Translations under genes and position numbers: made by a program
Notes under the pieces: generated by a model
The model's database searches: none
Told to the model about the DNA's origin: nothing
What the model saw: the letters and a program-made list of their open reading frames with translations, nothing else
Origin: Arthrobacter woluwensis
GTDB lineage: Bacteria; Actinomycetota; Actinomycetes; Actinomycetales; Micrococcaceae
Assembly (NCBI RefSeq): GCF_900105345.1
Contig: NZ_FNSN01000003.1
Span: 310,001 to 374,000, forward strand
Direction of reading: 5' to 3'
Length of the DNA stretch: 64,000 nt
Part shown: positions 1 through 9,079 of the stretch, one piece after another
Layout of the letters: each line of letters opens with the position of its first letter
How positions within the stretch are numbered: position 1 is the stretch's first letter

Positions 1-255
1 GGACGACTTCGCCTTGCCGTCCGAGAGCTGGCCGCTGGAGGCGAGTCCCACGAGCACCAGGACCGCCACGCCCAGGATCCACGCGGGAGCCTTCCCGGCC
101 TGGACCCACGTGCCGTAGAAGAAGCAGAGCCCGAGGATGCCCCAGAAGAGCGAGCTGCCGATGCGGTGCCGGTGGCCGGTGTCCCGCGCGATGAGGGAGG
201 CCCAGGCGATGAACAGGGCTCCGATGAACCAGTAGACGGCTTCGACGTTGATCAT
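1..255 (-). CDS. DUF979 family membrane protein, putative 5-oxoproline transporter subunit (partial)
   Basis: Only the first 85 codons are in the window; the gene continues past the left edge. It starts ATG at 255 and its first bases overlap the stop of the upstream DUF969 gene (ATGA, 252-255), so the two are translationally coupled. The visible part has hydrophobic segments near residues 6-20, 32-45 and 55-70. The DUF969/DUF979 pair is a known two-gene membrane module, often found beside 5-oxoprolinase or pyrrolidone peptidase genes, and is named as a 5-oxoproline transporter in recent family annotation. The substrate here is inferred from family only; the neighbouring gene that could confirm it lies outside the window. 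Confidence 0.75.
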   Translation of the reverse strand, partial: MINVEAVYWFIGALFIAWASLIARDTGHRHRIGSSLFWGILGLCFFYGTWVQAGKAPAWILGVAVLVLVGLASSGQLSDGKAKSS

Positions 256-980
256 GCGGCGCTCCCGGCCTCGACGGTGACGGTCTTCCCGGTGAGACGG
301 GCGTATTCGCGGTCCAGCTGACGGTCCAGGCGGAGGAGCCGGAAGCCGTGGATGAGGAAGGCGGCGATCGCGGTCGGGATGGCCCAGAGCGCGAGTTCGA
401 GCGGTTCGAGCTGCAGGTGGTACGTGGTGTCCACGAAGGTGGTGATCAGCAGGATCGACCCGACGGCCACGAAGACGTCCTCGCCGAAGAAGACGCCGAC
501 GTTGTCCGCCGCGGCGGAGTGGCCCTTGATGCGTTCCTTGAGCTTCTCCGGAACCGTGCCGTAGCGGCGCATCGCGGCGCCCTCGGCCATCGGGTAGACG
601 AGCGGCCGGACGGCCTGCGCGTGCCCGCCGATGCTCGTCAGCCCGACGGCGGCGGTCACCTGGCGGATGGCCAGGTACGCCAGGAGGACGCGGCCGGCCG
701 TGAGGCGGGCGAGCTTGGAGATCAGATTCTTGGCCTGTTCCTGGAGCCCGAAGTATTCGATGATGCCGATGACCGGCAGCACGGCCGCGAAGACCGTGAC
801 GGAACGGCTGCTGGCGAAGCCGGAACCGAAGGCCTCCAGGATCTGCAAGGGGTTCATACCGCCCAGGAGCGCGGTGACGATCCCGGCGACGGTGACGACG
901 ATGAGGGGGTTGAGGCGAACGGCGAATCCGATGATCACCAGCAGCACCCCGATGAGTACGAGCATGCGAGTCCATTCCAC
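252..980 (-). CDS. DUF969 family membrane protein, putative 5-oxoproline transporter subunit
   Basis: A 242-residue polytopic membrane protein with hydrophobic segments near residues 7-25, 27-45, 58-75, 95-112, 170-185 and 195-215. The N-terminal half and the overlapping DUF979 partner downstream identify the DUF969 family. The reading frame opens with GTG at 980, but an ATG at codon 6 (965) is an equally possible start and neither has a strong ribosome site. The gene is preceded by two identical-pattern palindromes at 1052-1085, which probably bind its regulator. The transport role is family knowledge; 5-oxoproline as substrate is inferred. Confidence 0.75.
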   Translation of the reverse strand: MEWTRMLVLIGVLLVIIGFAVRLNPLIVVTVAGIVTALLGGMNPLQILEAFGSGFASSRSVTVFAAVLPVIGIIEYFGLQEQAKNLISKLARLTAGRVLLAYLAIRQVTAAVGLTSIGGHAQAVRPLVYPMAEGAAMRRYGTVPEKLKERIKGHSAAADNVGVFFGEDVFVAVGSILLITTFVDTTYHLQLEPLELALWAIPTAIAAFLIHGFRLLRLDRQLDREYARLTGKTVTVEAGSAA

Positions 981-1051
981 GGGGACCGACCGGTCCGGGA
1001 GAGCTGTCCGTGGCGCCCGTCACGGGACCACGTGACTCACATCATAGAACT

Positions 1052-1085
1052 TTGTTCAACAATCCGGCAAGGGTTTGTTGAACAA
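1052..1085. promoter_or_regulatory. Twin palindromic operator upstream of the DUF969/DUF979 operon
   Basis: Two 11-bp palindromes, TTGTTCAACAA (1052-1062) and TTGTTGAACAA (1075-1085), have centres 23 bp apart, about two helical turns, and each is followed by AATCCGG or its start. They sit about 75-105 bp upstream of the DUF969 start. This geometry suits a dimeric regulator, for example GntR type, binding two sites on one DNA face. No regulator gene is in view. Confidence 0.55.
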
Positions 1086-1145
1086 TCCGGAGGCGTGGCG
1101 GGCGGCGGGGCGGGCGTCGGTGGGCGTGGCGGCCCCGGAAACGCC

Positions 1146-1210
1146 GAAACCGCGAGTTTCCGTCGAAACCGCGCGTTAAACACACTGTTTCGACGGAAAC
1201 TCACGGTTTC
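1146..1210. terminator. Long hairpin downstream of the GH38 gene
   Basis: Two 24-base arms (1146-1169 and 1187-1210) are complementary at 23 of 24 positions and enclose a 17-base loop. The hairpin lies 40 bases past the stop of the alpha-mannosidase gene and upstream of the DUF969 operator. It probably ends the mannosidase operon transcript. There is no strong T-run, so the mode of termination is uncertain. Confidence 0.5.
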
Positions 1211-1249
1211 ACGAAGGACGCCGCGGGCCGGGAACCCGCCTGGACCTGC

Positions 1250-4200
1250 CTAGCCCGACCGCACCGGGCTGAAGCGGAACGTGCGGACCGAGAACGGCGA
1301 CAGGGACAGCGCGACGCCGGCCTCCGCCGTCGCGCCCTCAGCCTCGCCGGCCGAGCCGGCGCCGGCAGCCTCCAGGGCCGGGGCGTCCGGGAGCTCGTCC
1401 TCGATCAGGCTGACCTCGCGGCCGGCGCCGAACGCCGGGTCGACGTGCAGCACGGCGTTCGCGCGGCGGCCCTGAGGCTCGTAGACGCGGACCACCAGGT
1501 CGCCGGAACGGTCGTGGGCGAGCTTCACCGAGGAGACGAGCACGCCGTCGCCGTCGACCCGCACGAGGGACTCGACCGGGGCGGCGCCGGACCGCGCACG
1601 GACCGGGCTGTTCAGGTGGATGCCCTCACGGGTCGCGACCAGGGCGTCCGCTCCGATCACGAGACCGTACGAGTGCTGGTGCACGCCCTGATCGGTCTCC
1701 GGATCCGGGAACCGCGGGGCCCGGAGGAGGGAGAGGCGGAGGGTGGTGGTCACTCCGGCGTCGTCGTCGGCGTCGCGGGTCATGTCGAAGCCGTAGCTGG
1801 ACTCGGTCACCAGGGCCGCGCCGAAGCCGGGCTCCTCCGCCAGCACGAAGCGGTGCATGGAGGTCTCGAACTTCGCCGCCTCCCAGCTCGTGTTGGTGTG
1901 CGTGACGCGCTTGTTGAAGCCGAACTGCGTCTCCGCGGCCGTGTGCTCCGCGCGGACGTCCAGCGGGAAGGACACCTTGAGGAACTTCTCGGCCTCGTGC
2001 CAGTCGGTCTCCTGGTCGATGCGCAGAGTCCGGGCATCCGCGGCCAGGCGGAGCACCTGACGGACCCGGGACCCGGAGAACTCGCGCTCGATCACCACCC
2101 GCGCCTCGTCCTCGTCGCCCTCCACGGAGAACGACGTCAGCGAGCGCAGCTCGGTCACGCGGTTGCGGTAGTACCGGTCCACATCCCAGGCGTCCCACAT
2201 GTTCGGGAAGTCCTGGTGCAGCTGGAGCACGTTCGCCTCGGCGCCCGCGGGGATCGCGTCCCGGCCGCTGGCCAGGTCCACCGCGGAGACGATGTGGCCT
2301 TCGCGGCTGATGACGACCTCCACCAGTCCGTTGCGGAGCACGACGCCGCGCGCCTCCTCGCTCACGGTGACCGGCTCCGCGCCCCGCGGGGCGGCCTCGG
2401 CGGCGCCCAGCGCGGGCACGCCGGAGCGCCCGAACGGCGCGGCATTGAACGTGAGCTGCACGTCGCCGTCGCCGGCCAGGGCGTCCAGCGCGCGGCCGAT
2501 CAGGGCCTCGGCCTCCTCCGTGAGACGGCGGTAGGTCTCGACGGCCTCGCGGTGCACCCACGCGATGGAGGTGCCGGGCAGGATGTCGTGGAACTGGTGC
2601 AGCAGGAGGTCCTCCCACAGCGCGTTCAGCTCGTCGTAGGGGTACGCATAGCCGGTGCGGGCCGCGGCCGTAGCGCTCCACAGTTCGGCCTCCACGAGCA
2701 GGTGCTCCACGCGGCGGTTGCCCTGCTTGGTCTTGTGCTGGCTCGTGAGGGTGGCCCGGTGGAGTTCCAGGTACAGCTCACCGACCCAGACCGGAGGCTT
2801 CGGGAGCTCCTGGCGGGCGCGCTCGAAGTAGTCGTCCGGGTTCTCCCAGCGGACCGTGGCACTGCCTTCCAGATCCGCGAGACGCCGGGCCTTGCCGGTC
2901 ATCTCGCGGGTGGTGCCGCCACCGCCGTCACCCCAGCCGACCGGTGCGATCGACCCGGAGGCGACGCGGGCCTCACGGAACTGGCGGCTGGCGCGGGCCA
3001 TCTCCTCGCCGGAGAGCTGCGCGTTGTAGGTGTCCATGGGCGGGAAGTGACTGAAGACCCTGGAGCCGTCGATGCCTTCCCAGTTGAACGTGTGGTGCGG
3101 GAACTTGTTGACCTGGTTCCAGGAGATCTTCTGAGTGAAGAACCACTCGAAACCGGCACGGCGCATGAGCTGCGGCAGGGCCGGCGAGTAGCCGAAGCTG
3201 TCCGGCAGCCACACCCCGCGGCAGGCCGCGCCGAACTCGTCCCGGAAGAACGACTGGCCGTACAGGAACTGGCGGGACAGGGCCTCGCCGCTGGGCATGA
3301 CCGTGTCCGACTCGACCCACATGCCGCCCAGCGGCACGAAACGGCCCTCGGCGACGGCGGCCTTGACCTTGGCGTACACCTCGGGGCGGTGGACCTTGAG
3401 CCACTTGTACTGCTGCGCGCTGGACATGCCGTACCGGAAGTCCGGGTCCTGGCCGATCAACTCGGTCATGGAGGAGCTGGTGCGGGCCACCTTGCGGATG
3501 GTCTCGCGCAGCGGCCAGAGCCAGGCGGAGTCGATGTGGGCGTGGCCGATGGCGGAGACGTGGTGGGCGCTGGCCTCGGCGGGACGCTCGAGCAGCGGCG
3601 CGAGGACCTCGCGGGCGTCCCCCGCGGTCTCGGCGATGCGCTGGAGGTCGACCCGGTCCAGGGCGTCGTCCAGGCCCTGGAGGATGCGCATCCGGCGCGG
3701 CGAGGACTCCGGCAGCTCGGCCTGGAGTTCGAACAGGACCTCCAGGTCAAGGCACAGTTCGTGCACCTCGCGGTTGAACACGGCCAGGTCCATGCGGCGC
3801 GTCGTGTAGAGCTTCTTCGGCGAGGAGGTGCGGATGTCGCCCTCCTGCGTGGGAAGGAAGGGGTGGTAGTCGAGCAGGACCGGGTTGGACGCGGCCTCGA
3901 TGAAGAGCTCCACGGATTCCCCGCCCTGCGCCTCGTCGGCCACCAGGACCCACTGATTGCGCGGGTTGAGCGACTTCAGCGGCTCGCCCTCCGGCGTGTA
4001 GACCAGGCCTTCACACTGGAAGCCCGTCATGTTCACATCGAAGCCGAGGTCCACCACCATCTCGACCCGGCGCCCGGACCAGGCCTCGGGGATCCGGCCC
4101 TGCAGACGGAACCAGGTGGTGCCCCAGGCGGCGCCCCACGGGGTGCCCACCTGGTACGGCGAGTAGTCGAGGGCCAGGCCCTCGGCGGGGGCGATCGGCT

Positions 4201-4321
4201 CACCCGGCAGTTCGTGCCAGGCGACGTCCAGCGCCACGCTCTCCTCGTAGACGGCGGGATACAGCCGTTCGGCCAGAACCCGCTTGACCCGTCCGGTGGT
4301 CAGGTTGATGTCGTCATGCAT
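1250..4321 (-). CDS. Alpha-mannosidase, glycoside hydrolase family 38
   Basis: This 1023-residue protein is of normal length for bacterial GH38. The family's zinc-site motif GHAHIDSAWLWP starts at residue 259 (H262 and D264 as metal ligands), and the nucleophile motif WLPDSFGYS follows (D374). A helical linker and a beta-sandwich C-terminus with several beta-rich stretches complete the fold. There is no signal peptide, so it should act in the cytosol on imported alpha-mannosides. It is the last gene of the transporter/GH5/GH38 run, 92 bases after the GH5 stop. The start ATG at 4321 has only a distant purine-rich site, so a short alternative start is possible. Its genomic partners suggest trimming of high-mannose glycans. 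Confidence 0.93.
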   Translation of the reverse strand: MHDDINLTTGRVKRVLAERLYPAVYEESVALDVAWHELPGEPIAPAEGLALDYSPYQVGTPWGAAWGTTWFRLQGRIPEAWSGRRVEMVVDLGFDVNMTGFQCEGLVYTPEGEPLKSLNPRNQWVLVADEAQGGESVELFIEAASNPVLLDYHPFLPTQEGDIRTSSPKKLYTTRRMDLAVFNREVHELCLDLEVLFELQAELPESSPRRMRILQGLDDALDRVDLQRIAETAGDAREVLAPLLERPAEASAHHVSAIGHAHIDSAWLWPLRETIRKVARTSSSMTELIGQDPDFRYGMSSAQQYKWLKVHRPEVYAKVKAAVAEGRFVPLGGMWVESDTVMPSGEALSRQFLYGQSFFRDEFGAACRGVWLPDSFGYSPALPQLMRRAGFEWFFTQKISWNQVNKFPHHTFNWEGIDGSRVFSHFPPMDTYNAQLSGEEMARASRQFREARVASGSIAPVGWGDGGGGTTREMTGKARRLADLEGSATVRWENPDDYFERARQELPKPPVWVGELYLELHRATLTSQHKTKQGNRRVEHLLVEAELWSATAAARTGYAYPYDELNALWEDLLLHQFHDILPGTSIAWVHREAVETYRRLTEEAEALIGRALDALAGDGDVQLTFNAAPFGRSGVPALGAAEAAPRGAEPVTVSEEARGVVLRNGLVEVVISREGHIVSAVDLASGRDAIPAGAEANVLQLHQDFPNMWDAWDVDRYYRNRVTELRSLTSFSVEGDEDEARVVIEREFSGSRVRQVLRLAADARTLRIDQETDWHEAEKFLKVSFPLDVRAEHTAAETQFGFNKRVTHTNTSWEAAKFETSMHRFVLAEEPGFGAALVTESSYGFDMTRDADDDAGVTTTLRLSLLRAPRFPDPETDQGVHQHSYGLVIGADALVATREGIHLNSPVRARSGAAPVESLVRVDGDGVLVSSVKLAHDRSGDLVVRVYEPQGRRANAVLHVDPAFGAGREVSLIEDELPDAPALEAAGAGSAGEAEGATAEAGVALSLSPFSVRTFRFSPVRSG

Positions 4322-4413
4322 GGATGTGCTCGTGTCCTCACGTCTGGTGTCAGGTGGCTTGGTAGGTCAACGGCTCGCAAAGGGCGAGACTAGCAGCGCT
4401 TTCCGGGGTTTCG

Positions 4414-5697
4414 CTAGCGATTTGCGGTAATTGCCCCGGGAGCGGATGCGTCGCTCTCCAGGACCGTGATGATGCCCCGGGCGGCGAGCGCGGCGGGGTC
4501 CTGGCCGCGGGAGGCCAGGAGGACCTGCGGGCCCTGTCCGGAGACCGCGGCGGCGTCCAGCCAGGCCCGGTGGAACGCCCCGCCGGGTGCGCAACTCGCG
4601 CGGTAGCCTTCGGCGGTGTCGTCGAGGACCAGCGCGACGCCGGAGGGCTCGCCGGCGGCCACGGCACCGCCCGCTCCGCCCGCGGCCGCCCCGGAAGCCC
4701 GGAACTCGGCCACGAGCGCGGCGAAGCGCTCCCCCGTGGGCTTCAGCTCGCCGTCGTGGGTGAACAGACCCAGGTCGTACTCGACCTCCGGGAAGTCGGC
4801 GAGCGCCCGCGACACGTCATGCGAGCACCACCAGGTCACCCCCATCAGGCCGGGCACGGTGGCCGCGTGGCGGATGGTGGCCTCCAGGAAGTCCGGGGCG
4901 GATTCGCGCGGGATCACCGTCGTAGGGGCGCCGACCTCCTGGAGCCACACGGGGCGTGTCGCGTCCTGGTGCCACGCGGCGGCGAGCCGCAGAAGGTATT
5001 CGGCGTGGCGGACGGAGCCGTCGTGGAGGGGCCCGAAGGTCTGGGCGGCGCCGTTGAAGACCCACGAGTGCACGACGGTGGCGTCGCCGAACTCCACGGC
5101 GTGGCGGGGCTCGAAGGGCTGACGGTCGTCGTACCAGGACGCGTCGTACATGGCATTCGTGACGAAGGGGTTCCCGTGCGCGCGGGCGCCCGCCACGAGG
5201 GTCTCCAGCCAGGCCGACGCCTGTTCCGGGGTCACGGGATGGGCGTCCGGGTGGATGGGCGGGGCGAACTGATTGAGCTCGTTGCCCAGGGTGATGCCCA
5301 TGATGTTGGGACGTCCCTCGAGGCGGCGGGCGAACTCGGCCGCGAGATCCGCCTCGGCCCGCACCACGTCCGGGTCCGTGAACAGGTTCCGCCGGTGCCA
5401 GGTGGTGATCCACGCCGGCAGGAAGTCATAGCTGGAGAGGTGCCCCTGGAGCACGTCCAGGTTCACGTCCAGGCCGAACTCCGCGGCGATGTCCACCACC
5501 GTCATCACGTCATCGAGAGCGGTCTGGCTGATCAGGCTCCTGTTCGGCTGCACCACGGGCCAGAGCGGGAAGATGCGGATGTGGTCCACGCCGAGCGTGG
5601 CGATCTGCCCCAGGTCCCGGCGCACGTCCTCCTCCCGGAGATGCTGCCAGGAGTGGAACCACCCCGACGCCGGTGTGTAGTTGACCCCGAATCGCAC
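4414..5697 (-). CDS. Glycoside hydrolase family 5-like enzyme, probable beta-mannosidase
   Basis: This 427-residue protein has a clan GH-A TIM barrel. The general acid/base lies in LGNELNQF (E140) and the nucleophile in VWLQEVGAP (E254). The N-terminus (RFGVNYTP...VDHIRIFPLWP) resembles the GH5_18 group, whose studied members from bifidobacteria cleave the beta-1,4-mannose of the N-glycan core. No signal peptide is present, so it is cytosolic. The start is GTG at 5697 with AGGAGGA just upstream. It lies 34 bases after the permease gene and before GH38. The beta-mannosidase role is inferred from similarity of style and context; other GH5 exo-activities remain possible. Confidence 0.8.
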   Translation of the reverse strand: MRFGVNYTPASGWFHSWQHLREEDVRRDLGQIATLGVDHIRIFPLWPVVQPNRSLISQTALDDVMTVVDIAAEFGLDVNLDVLQGHLSSYDFLPAWITTWHRRNLFTDPDVVRAEADLAAEFARRLEGRPNIMGITLGNELNQFAPPIHPDAHPVTPEQASAWLETLVAGARAHGNPFVTNAMYDASWYDDRQPFEPRHAVEFGDATVVHSWVFNGAAQTFGPLHDGSVRHAEYLLRLAAAWHQDATRPVWLQEVGAPTTVIPRESAPDFLEATIRHAATVPGLMGVTWWCSHDVSRALADFPEVEYDLGLFTHDGELKPTGERFAALVAEFRASGAAAGGAGGAVAAGEPSGVALVLDDTAEGYRASCAPGGAFHRAWLDAAAVSGQGPQVLLASRGQDPAALAARGIITVLESDASAPGAITANR

Positions 5698-5731
5698 GGA
5701 ATTGTCCTCCTGAAATCGTTGATGAATGGTC

Positions 5732-6649
5732 TCAGCCCTTGACGCCGCCCTCTTCGACGCCCTTGAAGAAGAATCTCTGCAGGACGCCGAAGACCACGGC
5801 GATGGGGATGAAGGCGATCATGGTGCCGGCCGCGATGAGCCGCATGTCATTGGTGAAGGTGCCGGAGAGGTACTGCAGCCCGATGGTGAGCGTGAAGTTC
5901 TCGGGGGTGGTGAGAACGATCAGCGGCCAGAGGAAATCATCCCAGGCGCCGATGAACGAGAAGATCGCCACGACGGCGATGGTGCCGTAGACGGACGGCA
6001 GCGCCACCCGGATGAGCCGCTGCCAGGCGTTGGCGCCGTCCACCACGGCCGCCTCCTCGATCTCCGTGGGGAGCTGGCGGAAGGCGTTGAACATCAGGAG
6101 CACGTTCAGCACGCTGACCATGCCGGGCAGCGCCACACCGAGCAGCGTGTCCGCGAGGCCCAGGTCCCGCACGGTGACGTACTGGGAGATGATCGTGGCT
6201 TCGGCCGGCAGGATGAGCGTGATCATGAACAGGCCCAGGACCCACTTCTTGAAGCGGAAGGACAGGCGGGCCAGCGCGTAGCCGGCGGCCGTGGAGAAGA
6301 CCACGTTGCCCACCACGGCCACCGCGGCCACGAAGAGCGAGTTGCCGATGTACCGCCACACGTCGATCGCCTGGAACACCCGGACATAGTTGCCGAGCGT
6401 GGGCTGCTGCGGGAGGAGGCTGAGGTTCTCCGTGTAGATGTCCTCCGTGCTGCTGCGCAAGGACGTCGACAGCTGCCACAGGAAGGGCCCGACCGTCACG
6501 AACAGGACGAAGATCAGCGCCGCGTAGCGCCAGAATTTCTCGGCGGCGGAGGGCTCGCCGAAGGTGCGGGAACGACGGCGGCGGGCCGGCGGCGTCGCGC
6601 CTTCCAGTGCGTCGTCCGGTGCGGAGGGCCGCAGTTCAGTGGCGCTCAT
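5732..6649 (-). CDS. ABC sugar transporter permease (CUT1, MalG-like)
   Basis: A 305-residue inner-membrane permease with about six membrane segments after a 35-residue cytoplasmic N-terminus rich in Ala and Arg. The EAA-type loop that contacts the ATPase is visible around residues 195-215 (EIEEAAVVDGANAWQRLIRV). Its ATG overlaps the stop of the MalF-like gene by four bases. It forms the membrane channel with that protein. No ATPase gene is encoded in the operon, so a shared MsiK/UgpC-type ATPase elsewhere is expected. Imported oligomannose is inferred from the flanking mannosidases. Confidence 0.93.
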   Translation of the reverse strand: MSATELRPSAPDDALEGATPPARRRRSRTFGEPSAAEKFWRYAALIFVLFVTVGPFLWQLSTSLRSSTEDIYTENLSLLPQQPTLGNYVRVFQAIDVWRYIGNSLFVAAVAVVGNVVFSTAAGYALARLSFRFKKWVLGLFMITLILPAEATIISQYVTVRDLGLADTLLGVALPGMVSVLNVLLMFNAFRQLPTEIEEAAVVDGANAWQRLIRVALPSVYGTIAVVAIFSFIGAWDDFLWPLIVLTTPENFTLTIGLQYLSGTFTNDMRLIAAGTMIAFIPIAVVFGVLQRFFFKGVEEGGVKG

Positions 6650-7587
6650 TTGTCCCCCTTGGAGTTCAGGCGGGCCAGGACCAGCATGGGGATCAGCGTC
6701 AGCAGGAAGAGCAGGATGCTCAGGGCCGACGCGTAGCCGAGGTTGCCCGTGAAGCCGCGGGCGTACTGCTGGATGAGCATGACCATGGTGAGGTCCTCAC
6801 CGCCCGGTCCGCCCTTGCCGCCCGTGAGGATGAAGACTTCGGAGAAGACCCGCAGCGCGCTGATGGCCACGAGCACGGCGACCAGGCCCATGGCTCCTCG
6901 GACGCCCGGGACGGTGACGCTCCAGAAGCGGCGGACCGCGCCCGCGCCGTCGATCGCGGCGGCTTCGTGCAGTTCCTTGCCGACGTTCCCGAGGGCCGCA
7001 AGGTACACGATCATGTAGTAGCCCAGGCCCTTCCAGACGGTCAGGCTGATGGCGGAGATGATGACGAGCCAGCGGTCGGTGAGGAACGGGATCGGCTCGG
7101 TGACCACGTGGAGGGCCTGCGCCAGGTTGTTGACGGCGCCGCGCGAGTCGAGCAGCCAGCTCCACATGAGACCGACCACGACGGCGGAGGCGATCACGGG
7201 CGTGTAGAACGCGGTGCGGAAGAAGGCGATGCCCTTGAGCGGCTTCTCCACGAGGATCGCGAGGAGGAGCGGGAGCAGGGTCAGCAGCGGCACGCAGATG
7301 ACCATGTAGACCACGCTGTTGAGCAGCGCGTTCATGACCTGGTCGTCTTCGAGGATCTGCTGGAAGTTCTGAACGCCGACGTAGCGTTCCTTGCCGCCCA
7401 GCGGCTTGGCGTTGGTGAACGCCATGCGGATGGTGTTCAGGGACGGCCAGACGTTGAACACCAGGAGCCAGAGCAGCGCCGGCGCCACGAGGATCCACGG
7501 GGTGAACCACTTGTTGGTGCGGACCCGGGTGCCCACCGGGGGTTTCGCCGGGCTTTTCACCGGGCGCGTGATGGTGGTCGACGCCAT
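6646..7587 (-). CDS. ABC sugar transporter permease (CUT1, MalF-like)
   Basis: A 313-residue permease with six predicted membrane segments, starting with one at about residues 32-52. The EAA loop is visible in the C-terminal half (ELHEAAAIDGAGAVRRFWSVTVP). ATG at 7587 has a good AAAGGAG site. The gene is the second of the operon, after the binding protein, and is coupled to the MalG-like gene by ATGA. The hairpin upstream at 7614-7643 probably lowers permease mRNA relative to the binding protein. Confidence 0.93.
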   Translation of the reverse strand: MASTTITRPVKSPAKPPVGTRVRTNKWFTPWILVAPALLWLLVFNVWPSLNTIRMAFTNAKPLGGKERYVGVQNFQQILEDDQVMNALLNSVVYMVICVPLLTLLPLLLAILVEKPLKGIAFFRTAFYTPVIASAVVVGLMWSWLLDSRGAVNNLAQALHVVTEPIPFLTDRWLVIISAISLTVWKGLGYYMIVYLAALGNVGKELHEAAAIDGAGAVRRFWSVTVPGVRGAMGLVAVLVAISALRVFSEVFILTGGKGGPGGEDLTMVMLIQQYARGFTGNLGYASALSILLFLLTLIPMLVLARLNSKGDK

Positions 7588-7613
7588 GGACGTCTCCTTT
7601 CAGCTGTCGAACG

Positions 7614-7643
7614 GGGTGGGCCGCCGGGACCGGCGGCCCACCC
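7614..7643. promoter_or_regulatory. Intercistronic hairpin between binding protein and permease genes
   Basis: Two 14-base arms (7614-7627 and 7630-7643) are perfectly complementary and GC-rich, in the 69-base gap between the binding protein and MalF-like genes. Such hairpins in sugar ABC operons protect the upstream message or partly terminate transcription, giving excess binding protein. No T-run follows. Confidence 0.55.
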
Positions 7644-7656
7644 GCTCAGGAACGGC

Positions 7657-8940
7657 TCACTTCTGCTGCTTGAGCAGCTGATTCGCCTTGTCCTGAGCCT
7701 TCTGCAGGGCTTCCTTGCCGGAGATGTCGCCCTTCACGGCGAGGGCCACCTGCTGCTTGAAGTAGTCGTCCATGGCGGAGTTCCACTGCACCGGGTTCAG
7801 GACCTTGCCTTCCTTGAGGCTGTTGAACGCCAGGACGCGGGCCTTGCCGGCCTCGGTGCCGTCCTCCTTGGAGTAGAACGGGTCCTCGGAGGAGCCGGTG
7901 GAGGACGGGAAGGTGTTGGTGAGCTTGGCGAACGCGTTCTGGTTCTCCGCGTTGGTCATGAACTTGGCGAACGCCTTGGCGGTGGCCAGGTGCTTGCTCT
8001 TGGCGGAGACGGAGAGACCCTGCGGGTAGAGCGGCGGGGTGTCGAGCGCCTTGTTCTCGGTGAACTTGCCCTTCAGGCTGGGGTTGTCCCGCACGAAGTC
8101 GAGCGCGCCGGACGAGCCGGCCGTGGTCCAGGCGACCTTCTGCTGGGTGAACAGCTTGGCGTTGCCCTGGTAGTTGTTGTTGAGGATCGACGGCGGCATG
8201 TAGCCGGCCTTGTAGGCGTCGCGGTACTTGTCGATCACCTTGGCGGAGTCGTCCGTGGCGAAGGTGAACTGGGCGCCGTCGTCGTTGATGACCTTCTGGC
8301 CGGTGGCCGTGAGGGCGTTCAGGCCGGGCAGGGTGCTGATGAGGAACTTGTCCGGGCACTTGTCGTGCATGGTCTTGGCCTGGGTGAACAGCTCGTCACG
8401 GCTGGAGGGCAGCTTGGCCGGATCCAGTCCGCACTGGGAGAGCTGGTCCGTGTTCCAGTAGTTCACATCGGTCTGGAGGTACCAGGGGTAGGCGTAGGTG
8501 CCGTCGATGCCCGGGAACTTGTACGCGTCGAGCGCTCCCTGGACGTAGCTCTTGGAGAGGTCGTCACCCTGGGAGAGGTCCTGCAGCACGCCCTGCTGGG
8601 CCAGCGGGTAGGCGAAGTCGTTCGGGAGGTTGACGACGTCCGGGAGGGAGTTGGAGGCGGCCTGGCTGAGGACCTTCTCCGAGTAGCCGTCACCGGGCTG
8701 GTCGAGGAGCTTGACCTTGGCCTTGGGGTTGGCCTTCTCGAAGTCCGCGATCACCTTGTTCAGGTAGTCGCTGAACTTGGGGGTCAGGGACCAGGTCTGG
8801 AGCGTGATCTCGCCTTCGATGGCATCGCTCTGCTGGTCGGAGCCCTGGCTTCCGCCCGAACAGGCCGTCATGCCGAGCGCGGCCGAGAGCAGGAGGGCGG
8901 CTCCCGCCATCAGCTTCTTCGTGGTCTTCTTCTGGTGCAT
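7657..8940 (-). CDS. Extracellular sugar-binding lipoprotein (CUT1)
   Basis: A 427-residue solute-binding protein starting at ATG 8940 with an AAGGAG site; an in-frame start 57 bases further upstream is less likely because it precedes this site. The N-terminus is a lipoprotein signal: Lys-rich start, hydrophobic core and lipobox LGMTAC with the modified Cys at about residue 27. Family 1 (MalE-like) binding-protein architecture follows. It is the first gene of the operon and sits directly beside the operator at 9032-9049. It should capture the oligosaccharide at the outer membrane face. The ligand, high-mannose oligosaccharide, is inferred from gene context. Confidence 0.93.
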   Translation of the reverse strand: MHQKKTTKKLMAGAALLLSAALGMTACSGGSQGSDQQSDAIEGEITLQTWSLTPKFSDYLNKVIADFEKANPKAKVKLLDQPGDGYSEKVLSQAASNSLPDVVNLPNDFAYPLAQQGVLQDLSQGDDLSKSYVQGALDAYKFPGIDGTYAYPWYLQTDVNYWNTDQLSQCGLDPAKLPSSRDELFTQAKTMHDKCPDKFLISTLPGLNALTATGQKVINDDGAQFTFATDDSAKVIDKYRDAYKAGYMPPSILNNNYQGNAKLFTQQKVAWTTAGSSGALDFVRDNPSLKGKFTENKALDTPPLYPQGLSVSAKSKHLATAKAFAKFMTNAENQNAFAKLTNTFPSSTGSSEDPFYSKEDGTEAGKARVLAFNSLKEGKVLNPVQWNSAMDDYFKQQVALAVKGDISGKEALQKAQDKANQLLKQQK

Positions 8941-9031
8941 CGTGCGACTCCTTTGTTGCAAGGCTGGGGGGTCCCTGGCGCGTCCACTGTGTCGCACGTC
9001 TCCCCGTCACTGAAGTGAAGCCAGACTTCCA

Positions 9032-9049
9032 AACTAAACCGATATAGTC
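9032..9049. promoter_or_regulatory. LacI-type operator between transporter operon and lacI gene
   Basis: On the minus strand the site reads GACTATATCGGTTTAGTT, an imperfect palindrome with a central CG. The core TATANCGGTTTAGT recurs twice between GH92 and the endoglycosidase at 18.5 kb. The minus-strand TTGACT that could serve as a -35 box of the transporter operon overlaps the site, which fits repression by blocking polymerase. Confidence 0.75.
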
Positions 9050-9079
9050 AAGACCTCCCGACGGCGTATGATCCTTGCT

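Noticed and set aside
1445-4393. Very long open frame on the plus strand opposite the GH38 gene
   Set aside because: Residue content is Arg/Gly/His/Val-rich as expected for antisense of high-GC coding DNA, and the opposite strand has clear catalytic motifs.
6607-9018. 800-codon plus-strand frame opposite the transporter genes
   Set aside because: Antisense shadow; the minus-strand genes have lipobox, membrane segments and EAA loops.
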